Assembly: GCF_004766055.1 (NCBI RefSeq)
Contig: NZ_SPQR01000006.1
Span: forward strand, 273,509-337,508
Direction: 5' to 3'
Length of the DNA: 64,000 bases
Source of the DNA: Desulfosporosinus sp. Sb-LF
GTDB taxonomy: Bacteria; Bacillota; Desulfitobacteriia; Desulfitobacteriales; Desulfitobacteriaceae
Every line of letters starts with the position of its first letter. Position 1 is the stretch's first letter. Shown piece by piece: positions 16,070-24,879 of this stretch. A program made the translations under genes and the position numbers. Under the pieces are notes generated by a model. That model did no database searches, had not been told where the DNA came from, and saw only the letters and a program-made list of their open reading frames with translations.

Positions 16070-18591
16070 AACTTACACAGGTGCAACTTGTCTTAAATAA
16101 TTTCCAACGGGCACTCTTAGCAGAAGAAAAACAGGGTTTTATAAATACTGGGGCGTTAGGTGGTTTTAATGCTTTTCTGCGTGGAATTCTTCCACGGCTA
16201 GAGCAACTTTTCCCCCTGCATGACATGAACTTGTTGAGGGATTTGGCGAAGCAATATCCTACCTGGAGCCCACTTCGCCGTAGGGAAGCCTTCTCAGAAC
16301 TTCACCGCTTTATGCAAGAAGTTATGCTGGAAGCTCAAGATATCTCACCTCAGGATGTGCCATTAAGGGAGGATTCAAAACGCCTAGAACAAGAAGCGCT
16401 TCCGAGTCAAATGGTGCCAGAAGAGCAGGAAATGCAGGGGGAACAAAGAAGATCAGTAAACAAAGTAGACGCTAAAACTATTGAAGCATACGGCGAAAAC
16501 AGTGAAAACAGTGGAGCTCATGAAACCCCCAAACTACATAAGGCACGACCTACACAAGAAATAAAACAACAAAAAACGGGGTCCTTACAATATCTTAAAG
16601 GGGTTGGCCCAGAAAGAGCCAAGCAACTTGAAAAGCTAGGGATTCACAATGAGCAAGATTTATTCACCTACTTTCCGCGTCGGTACGAAGATCGCCGCCA
16701 GAGGACCATTGAAGAGTTGAAGGATGGTGAAATGGCAACGATTAGCGGAGAAGTAGTTGCAGGACATGTTACGAATGGCAAGATGAAGGTAGTCAAGTTG
16801 AGTATTGAGCAACAGGGGCGCTTGTTTCACGCAACTTGGTTTAACCAAACATTTATTCTCAAGCAATATCCCGTGGGAACGCAAGTCGTTGTGACGGGGA
16901 AAGTTCGCTGGCAACAACGGGTGCCTGAGGTTCTTGTTTCAGACATTGAAAAGGCTAGTACAAGTAGCTCGGTGAATGCTCTTAACCAGGGTTCACAAAT
17001 GATTCTTCCAGTTTATTCCGAAACAGCACGTTTATCTTCGAAAGTAATACGCGGCGTAATCCAGGGTGTTCTAGGTCGGGTTGAAGAATATTTTCAAGAG
17101 ATTATCCCGCAAGAAGACTTACGGGGGTGGATGGGGCGACCTCAAGCTTATCGGGAAATTCATTTTCCAAACAATTATGAGAGTTTGGAACAAGCAAGGG
17201 ATCGGCTGGTGTGGGAGGAGGTTCTCTTTTTGCAATTAGCCGTCGCTGGATTACGTCAGGGAATAGTGCGGCTCGGAAGCCCTCTACTTTTAGGAGGGGA
17301 AGAACTGCTCCAAGGCTTTTATAAGGCACTGCCTTTTCAATTGACTAAAGCTCAACAACGAGTGATTCAAGAGATAGCTCACGATCTAGCTAAACCGCAG
17401 GGAATGGCTCGATTGGTCCAAGGGGATGTGGGATCCGGTAAAACGGCGGTTGCTATGGCTGCTCTGCTACGCGCGGTAGGATCAGGGTACCAAGGGGCAA
17501 TGATGGCCCCTACGGAAATTTTGGCTGTACAACATTTCCAGTCGCTTGAGAAAGTGTTCACCCCCTTGGGTATAACAATTGTTTGTTTACTGGGTAGTCA
17601 GAGCAAAGGCGTTCGGGAGAGTGCATTGGCGATGATTGCGGATGGACGAGCACAAATCATCGTGGGAACCCATGCTCTTATTCAAGAATCGGTGGTTTAT
17701 AAAGCGCTAGGTTTGGCTGTGACAGACGAACAACACCGTTTTGGGGTTCGGCAGCGTTCCTTGCTTCAGAGCAAAGGCGAAAGTCCTCACGTTTTGGTTC
17801 TCACCGCGACTCCGATTCCACGGACGTTAGCGCTGACGCTCTACGGTGACTTGCAGCTCTCTGTCCTTGATGAGATGCCAGTAGGGCGAAAACCGATTAT
17901 TACCCGCAAATTGACGGAACGTTCCCGACCAAAGTTGGAGAAATTTATCGACGAGCAAATCAATCTTGGAATGCAAATTTACGTTGTATGCCCTTTAGTA
18001 GAAGAATCAGAAACGCTGGATCTGATTTCAGCAACGCAACGTGCTACAGATCTTCAAGTGAGGTTTCCTGAGCGTCGTGTCGCCCTCATACACGGAAGAA
18101 TGAAGGGTGCGGAAAAGGAATCCATCATGACAGCGTTTCATATAGGGAAAATTGATATTTTAGTCGCCACGACTGTTGTGGAAGTTGGAGTAAATGTCCC
18201 GAAAGCCTCGGTGATGGTGATCGAATCAGCAGAACGATTTGGCCTGGCGCAATTGCATCAACTTAGAGGACGAGTTGGTCGGGGGAGTGAACAATCTTAC
18301 TGTTTCTTGTTGTCTGACAAAGACAGTCGTCGTTTAGATATTCTTTGCCAAACGGAAGATGGGTTTAAAATTGCCGAGGAAGATATGCGTCTGCGTGGAA
18401 CGGGAGAACTATTAGGAACCAGGCAACACGGTCTAGCAGAATTGCACCTGACGGATCTCTCCCATGATGGACAGCTTGTCGAGAAAGCGTATCAGATGGC
18501 ACAGAAAGCTTTACAGAATCCAGATAGATATGCGTTGCTTTTCCAAGAGGTGCAGAGAATGTTTCCACCGGAGAAAATCGGGGTGCATTAG
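16066..18591 (+). CDS. recG: ATP-dependent DNA helicase RecG with N-terminal extension
   Basis: RecG reverses stalled replication forks and processes branched DNA. The start is ATG 16066 overlapping the sdaAA stop, giving 841 residues. The usual RecG start (LKGVGPERAKQLEKLGI, then the wedge OB domain) only begins near residue 172, so about 165 extra residues precede it; these are helical at the front and low-complexity, Q/E-rich towards the end. Helicase motifs are intact: GDVGSGKTAVA (Walker A), TDEQHRFG (DExH type), LTATPIPRTLAL and QLRGRVGRG. Thermotoga RecG also has an N-terminal extension. Confidence 0.95.
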   Translation: MKLTQVQLVLNNFQRALLAEEKQGFINTGALGGFNAFLRGILPRLEQLFPLHDMNLLRDLAKQYPTWSPLRRREAFSELHRFMQEVMLEAQDISPQDVPLREDSKRLEQEALPSQMVPEEQEMQGEQRRSVNKVDAKTIEAYGENSENSGAHETPKLHKARPTQEIKQQKTGSLQYLKGVGPERAKQLEKLGIHNEQDLFTYFPRRYEDRRQRTIEELKDGEMATISGEVVAGHVTNGKMKVVKLSIEQQGRLFHATWFNQTFILKQYPVGTQVVVTGKVRWQQRVPEVLVSDIEKASTSSSVNALNQGSQMILPVYSETARLSSKVIRGVIQGVLGRVEEYFQEIIPQEDLRGWMGRPQAYREIHFPNNYESLEQARDRLVWEEVLFLQLAVAGLRQGIVRLGSPLLLGGEELLQGFYKALPFQLTKAQQRVIQEIAHDLAKPQGMARLVQGDVGSGKTAVAMAALLRAVGSGYQGAMMAPTEILAVQHFQSLEKVFTPLGITIVCLLGSQSKGVRESALAMIADGRAQIIVGTHALIQESVVYKALGLAVTDEQHRFGVRQRSLLQSKGESPHVLVLTATPIPRTLALTLYGDLQLSVLDEMPVGRKPIITRKLTERSRPKLEKFIDEQINLGMQIYVVCPLVEESETLDLISATQRATDLQVRFPERRVALIHGRMKGAEKESIMTAFHIGKIDILVATTVVEVGVNVPKASVMVIESAERFGLAQLHQLRGRVGRGSEQSYCFLLSDKDSRRLDILCQTEDGFKIAEEDMRLRGTGELLGTRQHGLAELHLTDLSHDGQLVEKAYQMAQKALQNPDRYALLFQEVQRMFPPEKIGVH

Positions 18592-18663
18592 GGGAGGAAG
18601 TTTCTTAGTCTTTTGGCACATGAATGAAAAAGTCTTGGAATGATTTGCCGGGTATGATTATGG

Positions 18664-18692
18664 TCATACAATCGAATAATAAGACCATACTA
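18664..18692 (+). promoter_or_regulatory. Putative forespore (sigma-G/F type) promoter of the SASP-like gene
   Basis: TCATA and CATACTA are 17 bases apart, close to the sigma-G pattern (-35 of GNATR type, -10 of CATNNTA type). The gpr promoter on the other strand has the same spacing. Between this and the gene lies a small hairpin, GCAGCAG/CTGCTGC at 18709-18732. Confidence 0.55.
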
Positions 18693-18766
18693 AAGGGTTA
18701 AAAATATATGCAGCAGCGAAGCAGGTCTGCTGCCTTAATCAAATAGTATCTAAGGAGGTGTAAGCT

Positions 18767-18895
18767 TTGACTGACCCAACTAAGACTATGGTCCAACTCA
18801 CACCCGAATTAGAACAATTTAAGTATGAAGTCGCTCAAGAGATTGGGATTGCTAATCGTAAACACAAACGCTTTCCCAACACGCCACAACAATAA
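18767..18895 (+). CDS. Short alpha/beta-type small acid-soluble spore protein (SASP)-like
   Basis: A 42-residue protein starting at TTG 18767, six bases after a strong site AAGGAGGTG. Residues 13-28 (PELEQFKYEVAQEIGI) match the first half of alpha/beta-type SASPs, including the E-V-A-Q-E-I site where the spore protease Gpr cuts. The second half of a normal SASP (the NGxVGG and KRM/MVK helix) is absent; instead a short basic tail (NRKHKRFPNTPQQ) ends the protein. It could be a truncated SASP or a separate mini-SASP family. gpr itself lies 260 bases away on the other strand. Confidence 0.72.
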   Translation: MTDPTKTMVQLTPELEQFKYEVAQEIGIANRKHKRFPNTPQQ

Positions 18896-18905
18896 TCTAT
18901 AAAGA

Positions 18906-18954
18906 AACAGAAATGGGTCGAGTCGGTGCTGCACCAACTTGACCCATTTCTGTT
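18906..18954 (+). terminator. Long hairpin after the SASP-like gene
   Basis: A 49-base near-palindrome with 24-base arms and only two imperfect positions, one of which can form a G-U pair (AACAGAAATGGGTC ... GACCCATTTCTGTT). There is no T-run, so it may act as a processing or stability hairpin rather than a classical terminator. Between it and the gpr terminator (18955-19120) I see no gene. Confidence 0.7.
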
Positions 18955-19120
18955 CATCACAGGGCCCCTTGCGCTCTCTTCGACGTTTCTTAGCTCGTCC
19001 TCGTAGTATCCCAGCCGATGTTCCTACCTAACCGTAACTAATTCCGTCGTAACCAAGCCACGGCGCAGCCAAACCAAAGAATAAAATGAAATTGCAAAAG
19101 GAACCGTTTAAGCCAACACT

Positions 19121-19153
19121 AAAAAAATGCTTCTTCATTCCGTCCCAAGCATT
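19121..19153 (-). terminator. gpr terminator
   Basis: On the minus strand AATGCTT and AAGCATT pair around a 14-base loop and are followed by a run of T, directly at the gpr stop codon. Confidence 0.65.
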
Positions 19154-20139
19154 TACTGCAAATAACGTTCATAGTCTTCGCGATCAATTCCTGGATGTAG
19201 ACTGATCGCCAGAGCACCAGCAATGATTTTAGCGGTTGTTTTAATGAGTGAATCAATTTCTTTGGGTGTAACCATTAGATTTCCTTGGAACGGGGAAAGT
19301 ACATCATCAATGATTTGTGCAAATACTTCTGGTTTAATGCCCTTATAAAGTTGGTATAATTTGGGGCTAGTAACGAATTGCTCAAATACTCCTTCCACTA
19401 CATCGTGGGCAATTACAGCGGCATTGACAACTGTTGGAAGACCAATGGCAATTACTTTACACCCTAACGTTTCTTCGGTAAGGCCAGCTCGTCGGTTTCC
19501 TACGCCTGAACCAGGATGAATGCCTGTATCTGCGAGTTGGATACTTGTGCCAATCCGCTCTAGGGAGCCTGCGGCAAGGGCATCAATAGCAATGATTAAA
19601 TCCGGCTTGACATGTTCAGCGATACCACGAATGATTTCGGCGGTTTCGATTCCGGTTATTCCTAATACCCCAGGTGAAATGGCACTTATTTTTCGCATTT
19701 TACCTTGTAATTCATCGGGAGAAAGTTTGAAAAGATGGCGAGTAACCATTGTTTTTTCAATGACTTGAGGTCCCAATGCATCAGGTGTGGCGTTCCAGTT
19801 GCCCAGTCCGACGATCAGAATGCTAGCATCTTCTTTGAGATTCATGAGTGCAACCAATTTATCTGCTAAAATGTTGGTAATGCTTTCATGGACAAGGTAG
19901 TTATTTGTACGTATTTGAGGGGCATCAATGGTTATGTACTGTCCTTTGGGTTTACCGATAGCTTCGGCTCCTTCGTCAGTTTCCACGGTTATGATGGTTA
20001 CTTTAGCATGTTCGAGTTCTTGTTCATCCATAAGGACGCCGGAAATTTCTTCCCCACTTTCCCCACGAAGGAGCTGATGTGCTTCAACGGCTAAATCAAG
20101 CTGAACATTGAGGTGTCGATAGAGGTCTTTTTTTCTCAT
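19153..20139 (-). CDS. gpr: Germination protease Gpr (spore SASP endopeptidase)
   Basis: Gpr degrades SASPs in the first minutes of germination and is made in the forespore as an inactive zymogen. The 328-residue protein matches the family throughout (VQLDLAVEAHQLL propeptide region; VGLGNWNATPDALGPQV; IIAIDALAAGSLERIG; GSGVGNRRAGL). The start is the ATG giving MRKKDLYRHLNV, because AAAGGAG lies nine bases upstream; an earlier in-frame ATG eight codons up lacks a site. It lies in a sporulation neighbourhood with a SASP-like gene and ylbJ. Confidence 0.95.
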   Translation of the reverse strand: MRKKDLYRHLNVQLDLAVEAHQLLRGESGEEISGVLMDEQELEHAKVTIITVETDEGAEAIGKPKGQYITIDAPQIRTNNYLVHESITNILADKLVALMNLKEDASILIVGLGNWNATPDALGPQVIEKTMVTRHLFKLSPDELQGKMRKISAISPGVLGITGIETAEIIRGIAEHVKPDLIIAIDALAAGSLERIGTSIQLADTGIHPGSGVGNRRAGLTEETLGCKVIAIGLPTVVNAAVIAHDVVEGVFEQFVTSPKLYQLYKGIKPEVFAQIIDDVLSPFQGNLMVTPKEIDSLIKTTAKIIAGALAISLHPGIDREDYERYLQ

Positions 20140-20165
20140 AGTAATTTTCTCCTTTAAATACATTT

Positions 20166-20197
20166 AAAAAAGTCACTGGGGCTAAAAGCTCCAGTGA
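20166..20197 (-). terminator. Terminator-like hairpin in the gpr leader
   Basis: On the minus strand TCACTGGAGC pairs with GCCCCAGTGA around a TTTTA loop, followed by C and six T. It lies between the putative gpr promoter and the gpr ribosome-binding site, so it could act as an attenuator or end a short leader RNA. Confidence 0.75.
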
Positions 20198-20278
20198 ACA
20201 GAGAGGAAAAACGAAAGGAAGAGTTGGATGGGGGAAGGGCATTCGATACGTAAGATCATCGTTATCGTCCGCCAAATT

Positions 20279-20308
20279 TAGTATTAACAAAAACTAAAAT
20301 GATATTCA
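20279..20308 (-). promoter_or_regulatory. Putative forespore (sigma-G/F type) promoter of gpr
   Basis: On the minus strand TGAATA and AATACTA are 17 bases apart. This resembles sigma-F/G promoters and the SASP promoter at 18664. It would give a leader of about 130 bases. Confidence 0.55.
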
Positions 20309-20430
20309 GGGATTTTTTAGGGGAAGAATTAATTTGCTGTGGTATACTGATAGGTAAAGATGTGTTTTTTATCTAATAATTATGGCTGTAAAGCTTAATA
20401 AGCTCTGCTATAATATAATGTGGAGGGTTT

Positions 20431-20982
20431 ATGCGGATTATTGCAGGTGAAATGCGAGGCCGTCAACTGAGGGCCGTAGAAGGAATGCAAACGCGCCCGA
20501 CCTCTGATAAAGTAAAGGGTGCAATTTTTAGCGTTCTTGGGGACAAGGTCTTAGATGCACGCGTATTAGATCTTTTTGCTGGAACTGGTAACTTAGCGAT
20601 TGAGGCGCTTTCTCGGGGTTCTCGCGAAGCGGTGTTGGTAGAAAAGAGTTTTAGTGCGCATCAGGTTATCCGAGAAAATCTCGAACGGGTTGGGGTTAGC
20701 CATAAGGCTAATCTTCTATTGATGGACGCTTTTAAGTATATACATAGATACCCTAACGAAGTTTTTAACCTTGTTTTTTTGGATCCCCCTTATCATAAGG
20801 AACTTGTTTCCAAGGCCATCTTGATTTTAAAGGAATCCACTTTTTTAGCACCTGGCGGTGTCATTGTCGCTGAAACCGCTAAGGATGAAGAACTAAACGA
20901 TGATATCTATCCGTTTGAAATTCGGAAAACAGGGGAATATGGAGACACAATGATACGGTACTTACAGAGAATGGATATATAA
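20431..20982 (+). CDS. rsmD: 16S rRNA (guanine966-N2)-methyltransferase RsmD
   Basis: RsmD methylates G966 of 16S rRNA. The 183-residue protein has the N-terminal RIIAGEMRGR-QLRA start, the SAM loop DLFAGTGNLAIEALSRG and the catalytic NPPY-type motif written here as LDPPYHKE. It starts at ATG 20431 after TGTGGAGGG. In many Firmicutes coaD (phosphopantetheine adenylyltransferase) follows rsmD; here it is absent and a coiled-coil gene comes next after 19 bases. Confidence 0.95.
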   Translation: MRIIAGEMRGRQLRAVEGMQTRPTSDKVKGAIFSVLGDKVLDARVLDLFAGTGNLAIEALSRGSREAVLVEKSFSAHQVIRENLERVGVSHKANLLLMDAFKYIHRYPNEVFNLVFLDPPYHKELVSKAILILKESTFLAPGGVIVAETAKDEELNDDIYPFEIRKTGEYGDTMIRYLQRMDI

Positions 20983-21001
20983 CGAGGGGGAGGATTATTA
21001 A

Positions 21002-21502
21002 GTGGAAAGCGATATCTTGAGTTTGCTCAATGAAGTAGAAGAGGTTGTCGATCACGGGCCTAAAATCCCAATGACGGGGAAGGTTTTGGTTGATGACACT
21101 GTGATCTTTGAATTACTAGATCGTGTACGTGCGGCCTTGCCTGAAGAGTTAACCAATGCTAAATGGGTTTTAAAAGAGCGACAACGAATTCTTGACGAAG
21201 CAGAAGCGGAAGCCCAGAAGCTTCTCGAACGAGGAAAGACATATGTTGAGAAGATGGCAGTGGAAAACGAAGTAGTTAAGCAAGCCCAGAGCTATGGAGA
21301 AGATATTGTTAGGCAGGCGCAAAAGTTTGCCTATGACGTAAAGTCTGGCGCTGTTCAATACGCTGATGAAATGCTCCAGCATGTCGAGAAAAGCCTATAT
21401 GAGACGCTTCAATCACTTCGTAAAAATCGTGAGGAATTAAAAGGGTTAGCCAAAGAAGAACGGGATCAAACTGGTAATTCCCAAAGGGAGACGGGTGAGT
21501 AA
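21002..21502 (+). CDS. Coiled-coil protein, ATP synthase H/DivIVA-like, function unknown
   Basis: A 166-residue, highly charged protein starting at GTG 21002 behind GAGGGGGAGG. The middle and end are a continuous alpha-helical, heptad-like region (about 45-155, with EAEAEAQKLLERGKTYVEKMA), which resembles V-type ATPase subunit H or DivIVA-type coiled coils. There is no signal peptide or membrane segment. Such a gene often stands between rsmD/coaD and ylbJ in related clostridia. The function is not known; it may be structural or cell-pole related. Confidence 0.8.
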   Translation: MESDILSLLNEVEEVVDHGPKIPMTGKVLVDDTVIFELLDRVRAALPEELTNAKWVLKERQRILDEAEAEAQKLLERGKTYVEKMAVENEVVKQAQSYGEDIVRQAQKFAYDVKSGAVQYADEMLQHVEKSLYETLQSLRKNREELKGLAKEERDQTGNSQRETGE

Positions 21503-21518
21503 ATCTCACCCCTTTTTT
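21493..21518 (+). terminator. Terminator of the rsmD operon
   Basis: GGGTGAG and CTCACCC form a stem that overlaps the stop codon, followed by C and six T, facing the convergent ylbJ. Confidence 0.85.
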
Positions 21519-21533
21519 GCTGTTAGTGGGGTT

Positions 21534-22685
21534 TCACCGTATAGGATGCCGGATCAAGGCGAGTGTGAGAAGAACGGTCATGATCCCGATAAACACGAGT
21601 GAGCTTAAGTGCCACGTATTCCACATAAGAATCGATGTGTTGGGGATTTGAATAGGGAGAGCTGTTGTGGGTACTTCGGCAATGAGGAGGAAGAGCTGAC
21701 TTAGTCCTAGAGCGATTAAACCTTGAAGTGTTCGAGCGATTACGAATGGGTAGAAGCGTATATCAGTTCCACTAATAAATCCAGCGACTTGCGCGAATAC
21801 AGATAGACCACTCCAGCCCATGAGTAATACTAGAAGCGCCACTTGTTGATTGAGGATGGGAAGGGCATGGATAGTACCTTGGCAGCCTAACGTCATTTCA
21901 AAAAGGCCGTTAAAAAAGGCATGCCATACGGAACTAGGAATGACCGGGATCACGCCATGAATAAGCGTAGCCAAAAATGATGTTATATGCCAGATGTTTA
22001 ATAGTTGAAGGATCACTGAGAAAAAGGCCATAAAACCGGCAACCATGAGAACGGTTGTAGTGCTCCGTTGGATGGCATCGCCAAGGATTTGCCCGAAAGC
22101 TCTGTTATCTTTGCTTTGAGCGTTTTTCATTTCTTGCCAAGCTCGTTTAAAGGACGGAAATCGCGTCGGTCGTTTAGTGCCAGGTGTGCAACGATAAAAT
22201 CGAAAGAGAATCCCAACAATTAAGTTGGCGACATAAACAGAACTTGCGAGTAGTATGCCTAGCGTGGGTTTTCCTAACATCCCGGAGGCGACGGCACCAA
22301 ACATAAATCCTGGGCTGGGGTTATTGGTAAAAGCTAAAAGACGTTCACCTTCCTCACGGGTGATTTCTCCAGCTTGACGAAGACGAGCGGTCAGAACCGC
22401 TCCCATAGGAAAGCCGGATGTGTAGCCCATAGCCACAACAAAGGCGGCTTGACCTGGGAGGCGAAACACAGGACGCATGAATGATTCCAGTAGGACACCG
22501 AGGAAATGAACAAATCCTGTTGCCATTAGTAGTTCAGATAGAATAAAAAAGGGGAGTAAGGCGGGAAGGACGAAACGCCACCACAAGGTCAGCCCGCCGC
22601 CAGCAGAGCTGAGCACTTCTTGGGGATAAAGAAACATGCCGAAGGCCAGGAGACTTAAAGCTACGACGCGGGCAGTGGTGCGCAT
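21534..22685 (-). CDS. ylbJ: Sporulation integral membrane protein YlbJ
   Basis: A 383-residue polytopic membrane protein. In Bacillus YlbJ is a sigma-E-controlled protein needed for normal cortex and spore resistance. Nucleoside-recognition (gate) domain features are seen: a first half with FFILSELLMATGFVHFLG and GYTSGFPMGA, and a repeat in the second half. The start at 22685 (MRTTARVVALSLL) is chosen because GGAAGGTGAT lies seven bases upstream; a longer form from 22730 would put 15 extra residues in front without a site. It converges on the rsmD operon. Confidence 0.92.
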   Translation of the reverse strand: MRTTARVVALSLLAFGMFLYPQEVLSSAGGGLTLWWRFVLPALLPFFILSELLMATGFVHFLGVLLESFMRPVFRLPGQAAFVVAMGYTSGFPMGAVLTARLRQAGEITREEGERLLAFTNNPSPGFMFGAVASGMLGKPTLGILLASSVYVANLIVGILFRFYRCTPGTKRPTRFPSFKRAWQEMKNAQSKDNRAFGQILGDAIQRSTTTVLMVAGFMAFFSVILQLLNIWHITSFLATLIHGVIPVIPSSVWHAFFNGLFEMTLGCQGTIHALPILNQQVALLVLLMGWSGLSVFAQVAGFISGTDIRFYPFVIARTLQGLIALGLSQLFLLIAEVPTTALPIQIPNTSILMWNTWHLSSLVFIGIMTVLLTLALIRHPIR

Positions 22686-23020
22686 GAAGACTATCACCTT
22701 CCTTCGTAAATTTATATGGAAGAATGCCAAGACCTAGAAGTCTGGTTTATTAGGTAAAAAAAGGTAGGCTTCTTTGGCAGAAAGTATAGCCTTGGAGGAA
22801 TCTTCTGAAATTAGGAGAATGATGTAGTAAGGGCTTGTAATAACCTAAAATTCTGTGCTACACTCACTTAGGATAAAAAAATATTGTCAGAACGATATGG
22901 CATCTGGAAAGAAGTGAAAAAATAGAGGTCATTTGGGGAAGACTATCTTTGGTTATACTTTTGTAGAAAGAAACGAAAGAATAGGGTTGAGCGGAAAAGT
23001 TACAAGGGGGATATAAAAAC
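22686..23020. other. Intergenic region between divergent ylbJ and ackA
   Basis: These 335 bases hold no convincing gene. It should contain the promoters of both divergent genes. TATACT at 22954-22959 could be the -10 of ackA, but no good -35 lies at the right distance. No riboswitch or repeat was recognised. Confidence 0.6.
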
Positions 23021-24214
23021 ATGAAAATTCTTGTTATTAACTGTGGAAGTTCTTCACTGAAATATCAGTTGATCGATATGGTCACTAAGAATCCTATCGG
23101 TAAAGGCTTGGTAGAGCGCATAGGGCTTCAAGGGTCAGTGTTGACGCATCGGACGGGATCTGGAGAGAAGGTAGTTATTAAGGACGAGATTTCGAATCAT
23201 ACCGTGGCTATTAAGCTCGTACTGGAGGCATTGGTGTCCCCAGAGTATGGTGCTGTTCAAGATTTGAAAGAGATTTCTGCTATAGGTCACCGCGTTGTTC
23301 ATGGGGGAGAGAAATTTTCAACATCCGTGATTATTGATGACGCGGTCATGGAAGCGCTTAAGGACTGTATCGAGTTGGCACCGCTTCATAACCCTCCCAA
23401 TATTGCTGGGATTAAAGCATGTCAGAAAATGATGCCTGGGGTTCCTCAAGTGGCAGTTTTTGATACGGCTTTCCATCAAACAATGCAGCCCGATAGCTAT
23501 ATCTATGGATTACCCTATGAGTATTATGAAAAATATGGGATTCGGAAATATGGCTTTCACGGGACATCCCACAAATATGTCAGTCAACGTGCCGCAATTC
23601 TTCTGCGAAAACCACTGGAAGAACTGAAGCTAATCAGTTGCCACTTAGGTAATGGTGCTTCGATTACGGCTATCAAGGGAGGAAAATCCATTGAAACATC
23701 GATGGGATTTACCCCTTTGGATGGGTTAATGATGGGGACGAGATCGGGAACTTTAGATCCTGCGATTGTTACCTATATACAGTGTCGAGAGAACTACAAT
23801 TGCGAGCAAATTAATGATTTTCTAAACAATAAATGTGGGGCTTTAGGGGTTTCGGGGGTGAGTAGTGATTTCAGAGACATTGAAGTTGCGGCAGCCCAAG
23901 GGAATTACCGCGCGAAGTTAGCGCTAGATATTTTTGAACATGATGTCAAGCTATTTGTTGGCTCCTATGCGGCTATAATGGGTGGGGTTGATGCTATCAT
24001 ATTTACAGCAGGGGTGGGAGAAAATGCACCAAACACGCGTGCTGGAATTTGTAGCAACATGGATTATCTGGGAATAAGTCTTGATCTTGAGAAAAATAAG
24101 GTTCGAAGCGAAGAAGTGGACGTTTCCAAAGCAGATTCTCGTTGTCGTGTTCTTGTAATTCCAACCAACGAAGAACTCATGATTGCTTTAGAAACGCTCG
24201 AATTAACTCAATAA
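23021..24214 (+). CDS. ackA: Acetate kinase
   Basis: AckA interconverts acetyl phosphate plus ADP with acetate plus ATP, giving substrate-level ATP in fermentation. The 397-residue protein is of normal length, with the ASKHA motifs [13 protein letters not shown] at the start, [37 protein letters not shown] and [10 protein letters not shown]. It starts at ATG 23021 after AAGGGGGA. No pta gene is beside it; the next gene has its own strong promoter, so ackA is probably monocistronic. Confidence 0.97.
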   Translation: MKILVINCGSSSLKYQLIDMVTKNPIGKGLVERIGLQGSVLTHRTGSGEKVVIKDEISNHTVAIKLVLEALVSPEYGAVQDLKEISAIGHRVVHGGEKFSTSVIIDDAVMEALKDCIELAPLHNPPNIAGIKACQKMMPGVPQVAVFDTAFHQTMQPDSYIYGLPYEYYEKYGIRKYGFHGTSHKYVSQRAAILLRKPLEELKLISCHLGNGASITAIKGGKSIETSMGFTPLDGLMMGTRSGTLDPAIVTYIQCRENYNCEQINDFLNNKCGALGVSGVSSDFRDIEVAAAQGNYRAKLALDIFEHDVKLFVGSYAAIMGGVDAIIFTAGVGENAPNTRAGICSNMDYLGISLDLEKNKVRSEEVDVSKADSRCRVLVIPTNEELMIALETLELTQ

Positions 24215-24283
24215 CTAAACCTTTGCAATCTTGGGTATGATAAGTGTATATAAGATTAACGGATTCGTTGTAAAGAGTTTTCC

Positions 24284-24312
24284 TTGACAAAGAAAAATGT
24301 GCCAACTATAAT
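24284..24312 (+). promoter_or_regulatory. Consensus sigma-A promoter of DUF177-rpmF
   Basis: TTGACA and TATAAT, both perfect, with a 17-base spacer. This is the strongest promoter in the window by consensus and drives the YceD-rpmF pair. Confidence 0.92.
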
Positions 24313-24338
24313 AGTGGTTGTGTATTGGGGTGGATAAT

Positions 24339-24848
24339 ATGAAAGTGAATGTAGCCCAGGTTCGTCACAATGAAGGTGAAAGTGTCCGTTATGATTTAGT
24401 GGAAGATTTTTCTCTCTTCGATTTGGGAACAGAAGCCCTCGCGTTTCAAGCACCGGTACACGTACAACTTCAAGTAAACAACACAAGTAAAGCAATGCTA
24501 GTTCACGGTAAGATTCAAACGGAACTCAATGTGACGTGTGGACGCTGTCTAGAGTCGTTTGTTTATCCATTAAGTCTCTCCTTCCAAGACGAATGGGTTT
24601 TCCGCGCTCAGGCTACAGAAGATCTTCTGGAAACTGCACTCATTTTGGACAAAGACGAGATCGAGATCAATGAACGAATCTTTGAACAAATTGTGTTAGC
24701 TTTACCGATGAAGTTTGTTTGTTCAGCAGAGTGTCAGGGGCTATGCCCGACCTGTGGTGCAAATCGAAATTTGACCCCATGTAATTGCGGCCAAGACAAC
24801 ATTGACCCTCGGTTAGCAGCACTGGCCAAGTGGCAATCCAATGACTAA
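24339..24848 (+). CDS. YceD/DUF177 family protein
   Basis: A 169-residue protein of the DUF177 (YceD) family, whose members are nearly always encoded just before rpmF and are implicated in 23S rRNA or large-subunit maturation. The cysteines CGRCLESF in the middle and the C-terminal CSAECQGLCPTCGANRN region with CNCG suggest a metal site. ATG 24339 follows GGGGTGGA; an upstream GTG at 24318 lies too near the promoter. The pair with rpmF is conserved across bacteria. Confidence 0.93.
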   Translation: MKVNVAQVRHNEGESVRYDLVEDFSLFDLGTEALAFQAPVHVQLQVNNTSKAMLVHGKIQTELNVTCGRCLESFVYPLSLSFQDEWVFRAQATEDLLETALILDKDEIEINERIFEQIVLALPMKFVCSAECQGLCPTCGANRNLTPCNCGQDNIDPRLAALAKWQSND

Positions 24849-24879
24849 TTAATTTAGAGAACCTAAAGGGGGTGTAATT

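Noticed and set aside
20096..20290. Small minus-strand gene upstream of gpr
   Set aside because: Its start lies within the putative gpr promoter, and the frame crosses the terminator-like hairpin and the gpr start. There is no ribosome-binding site.
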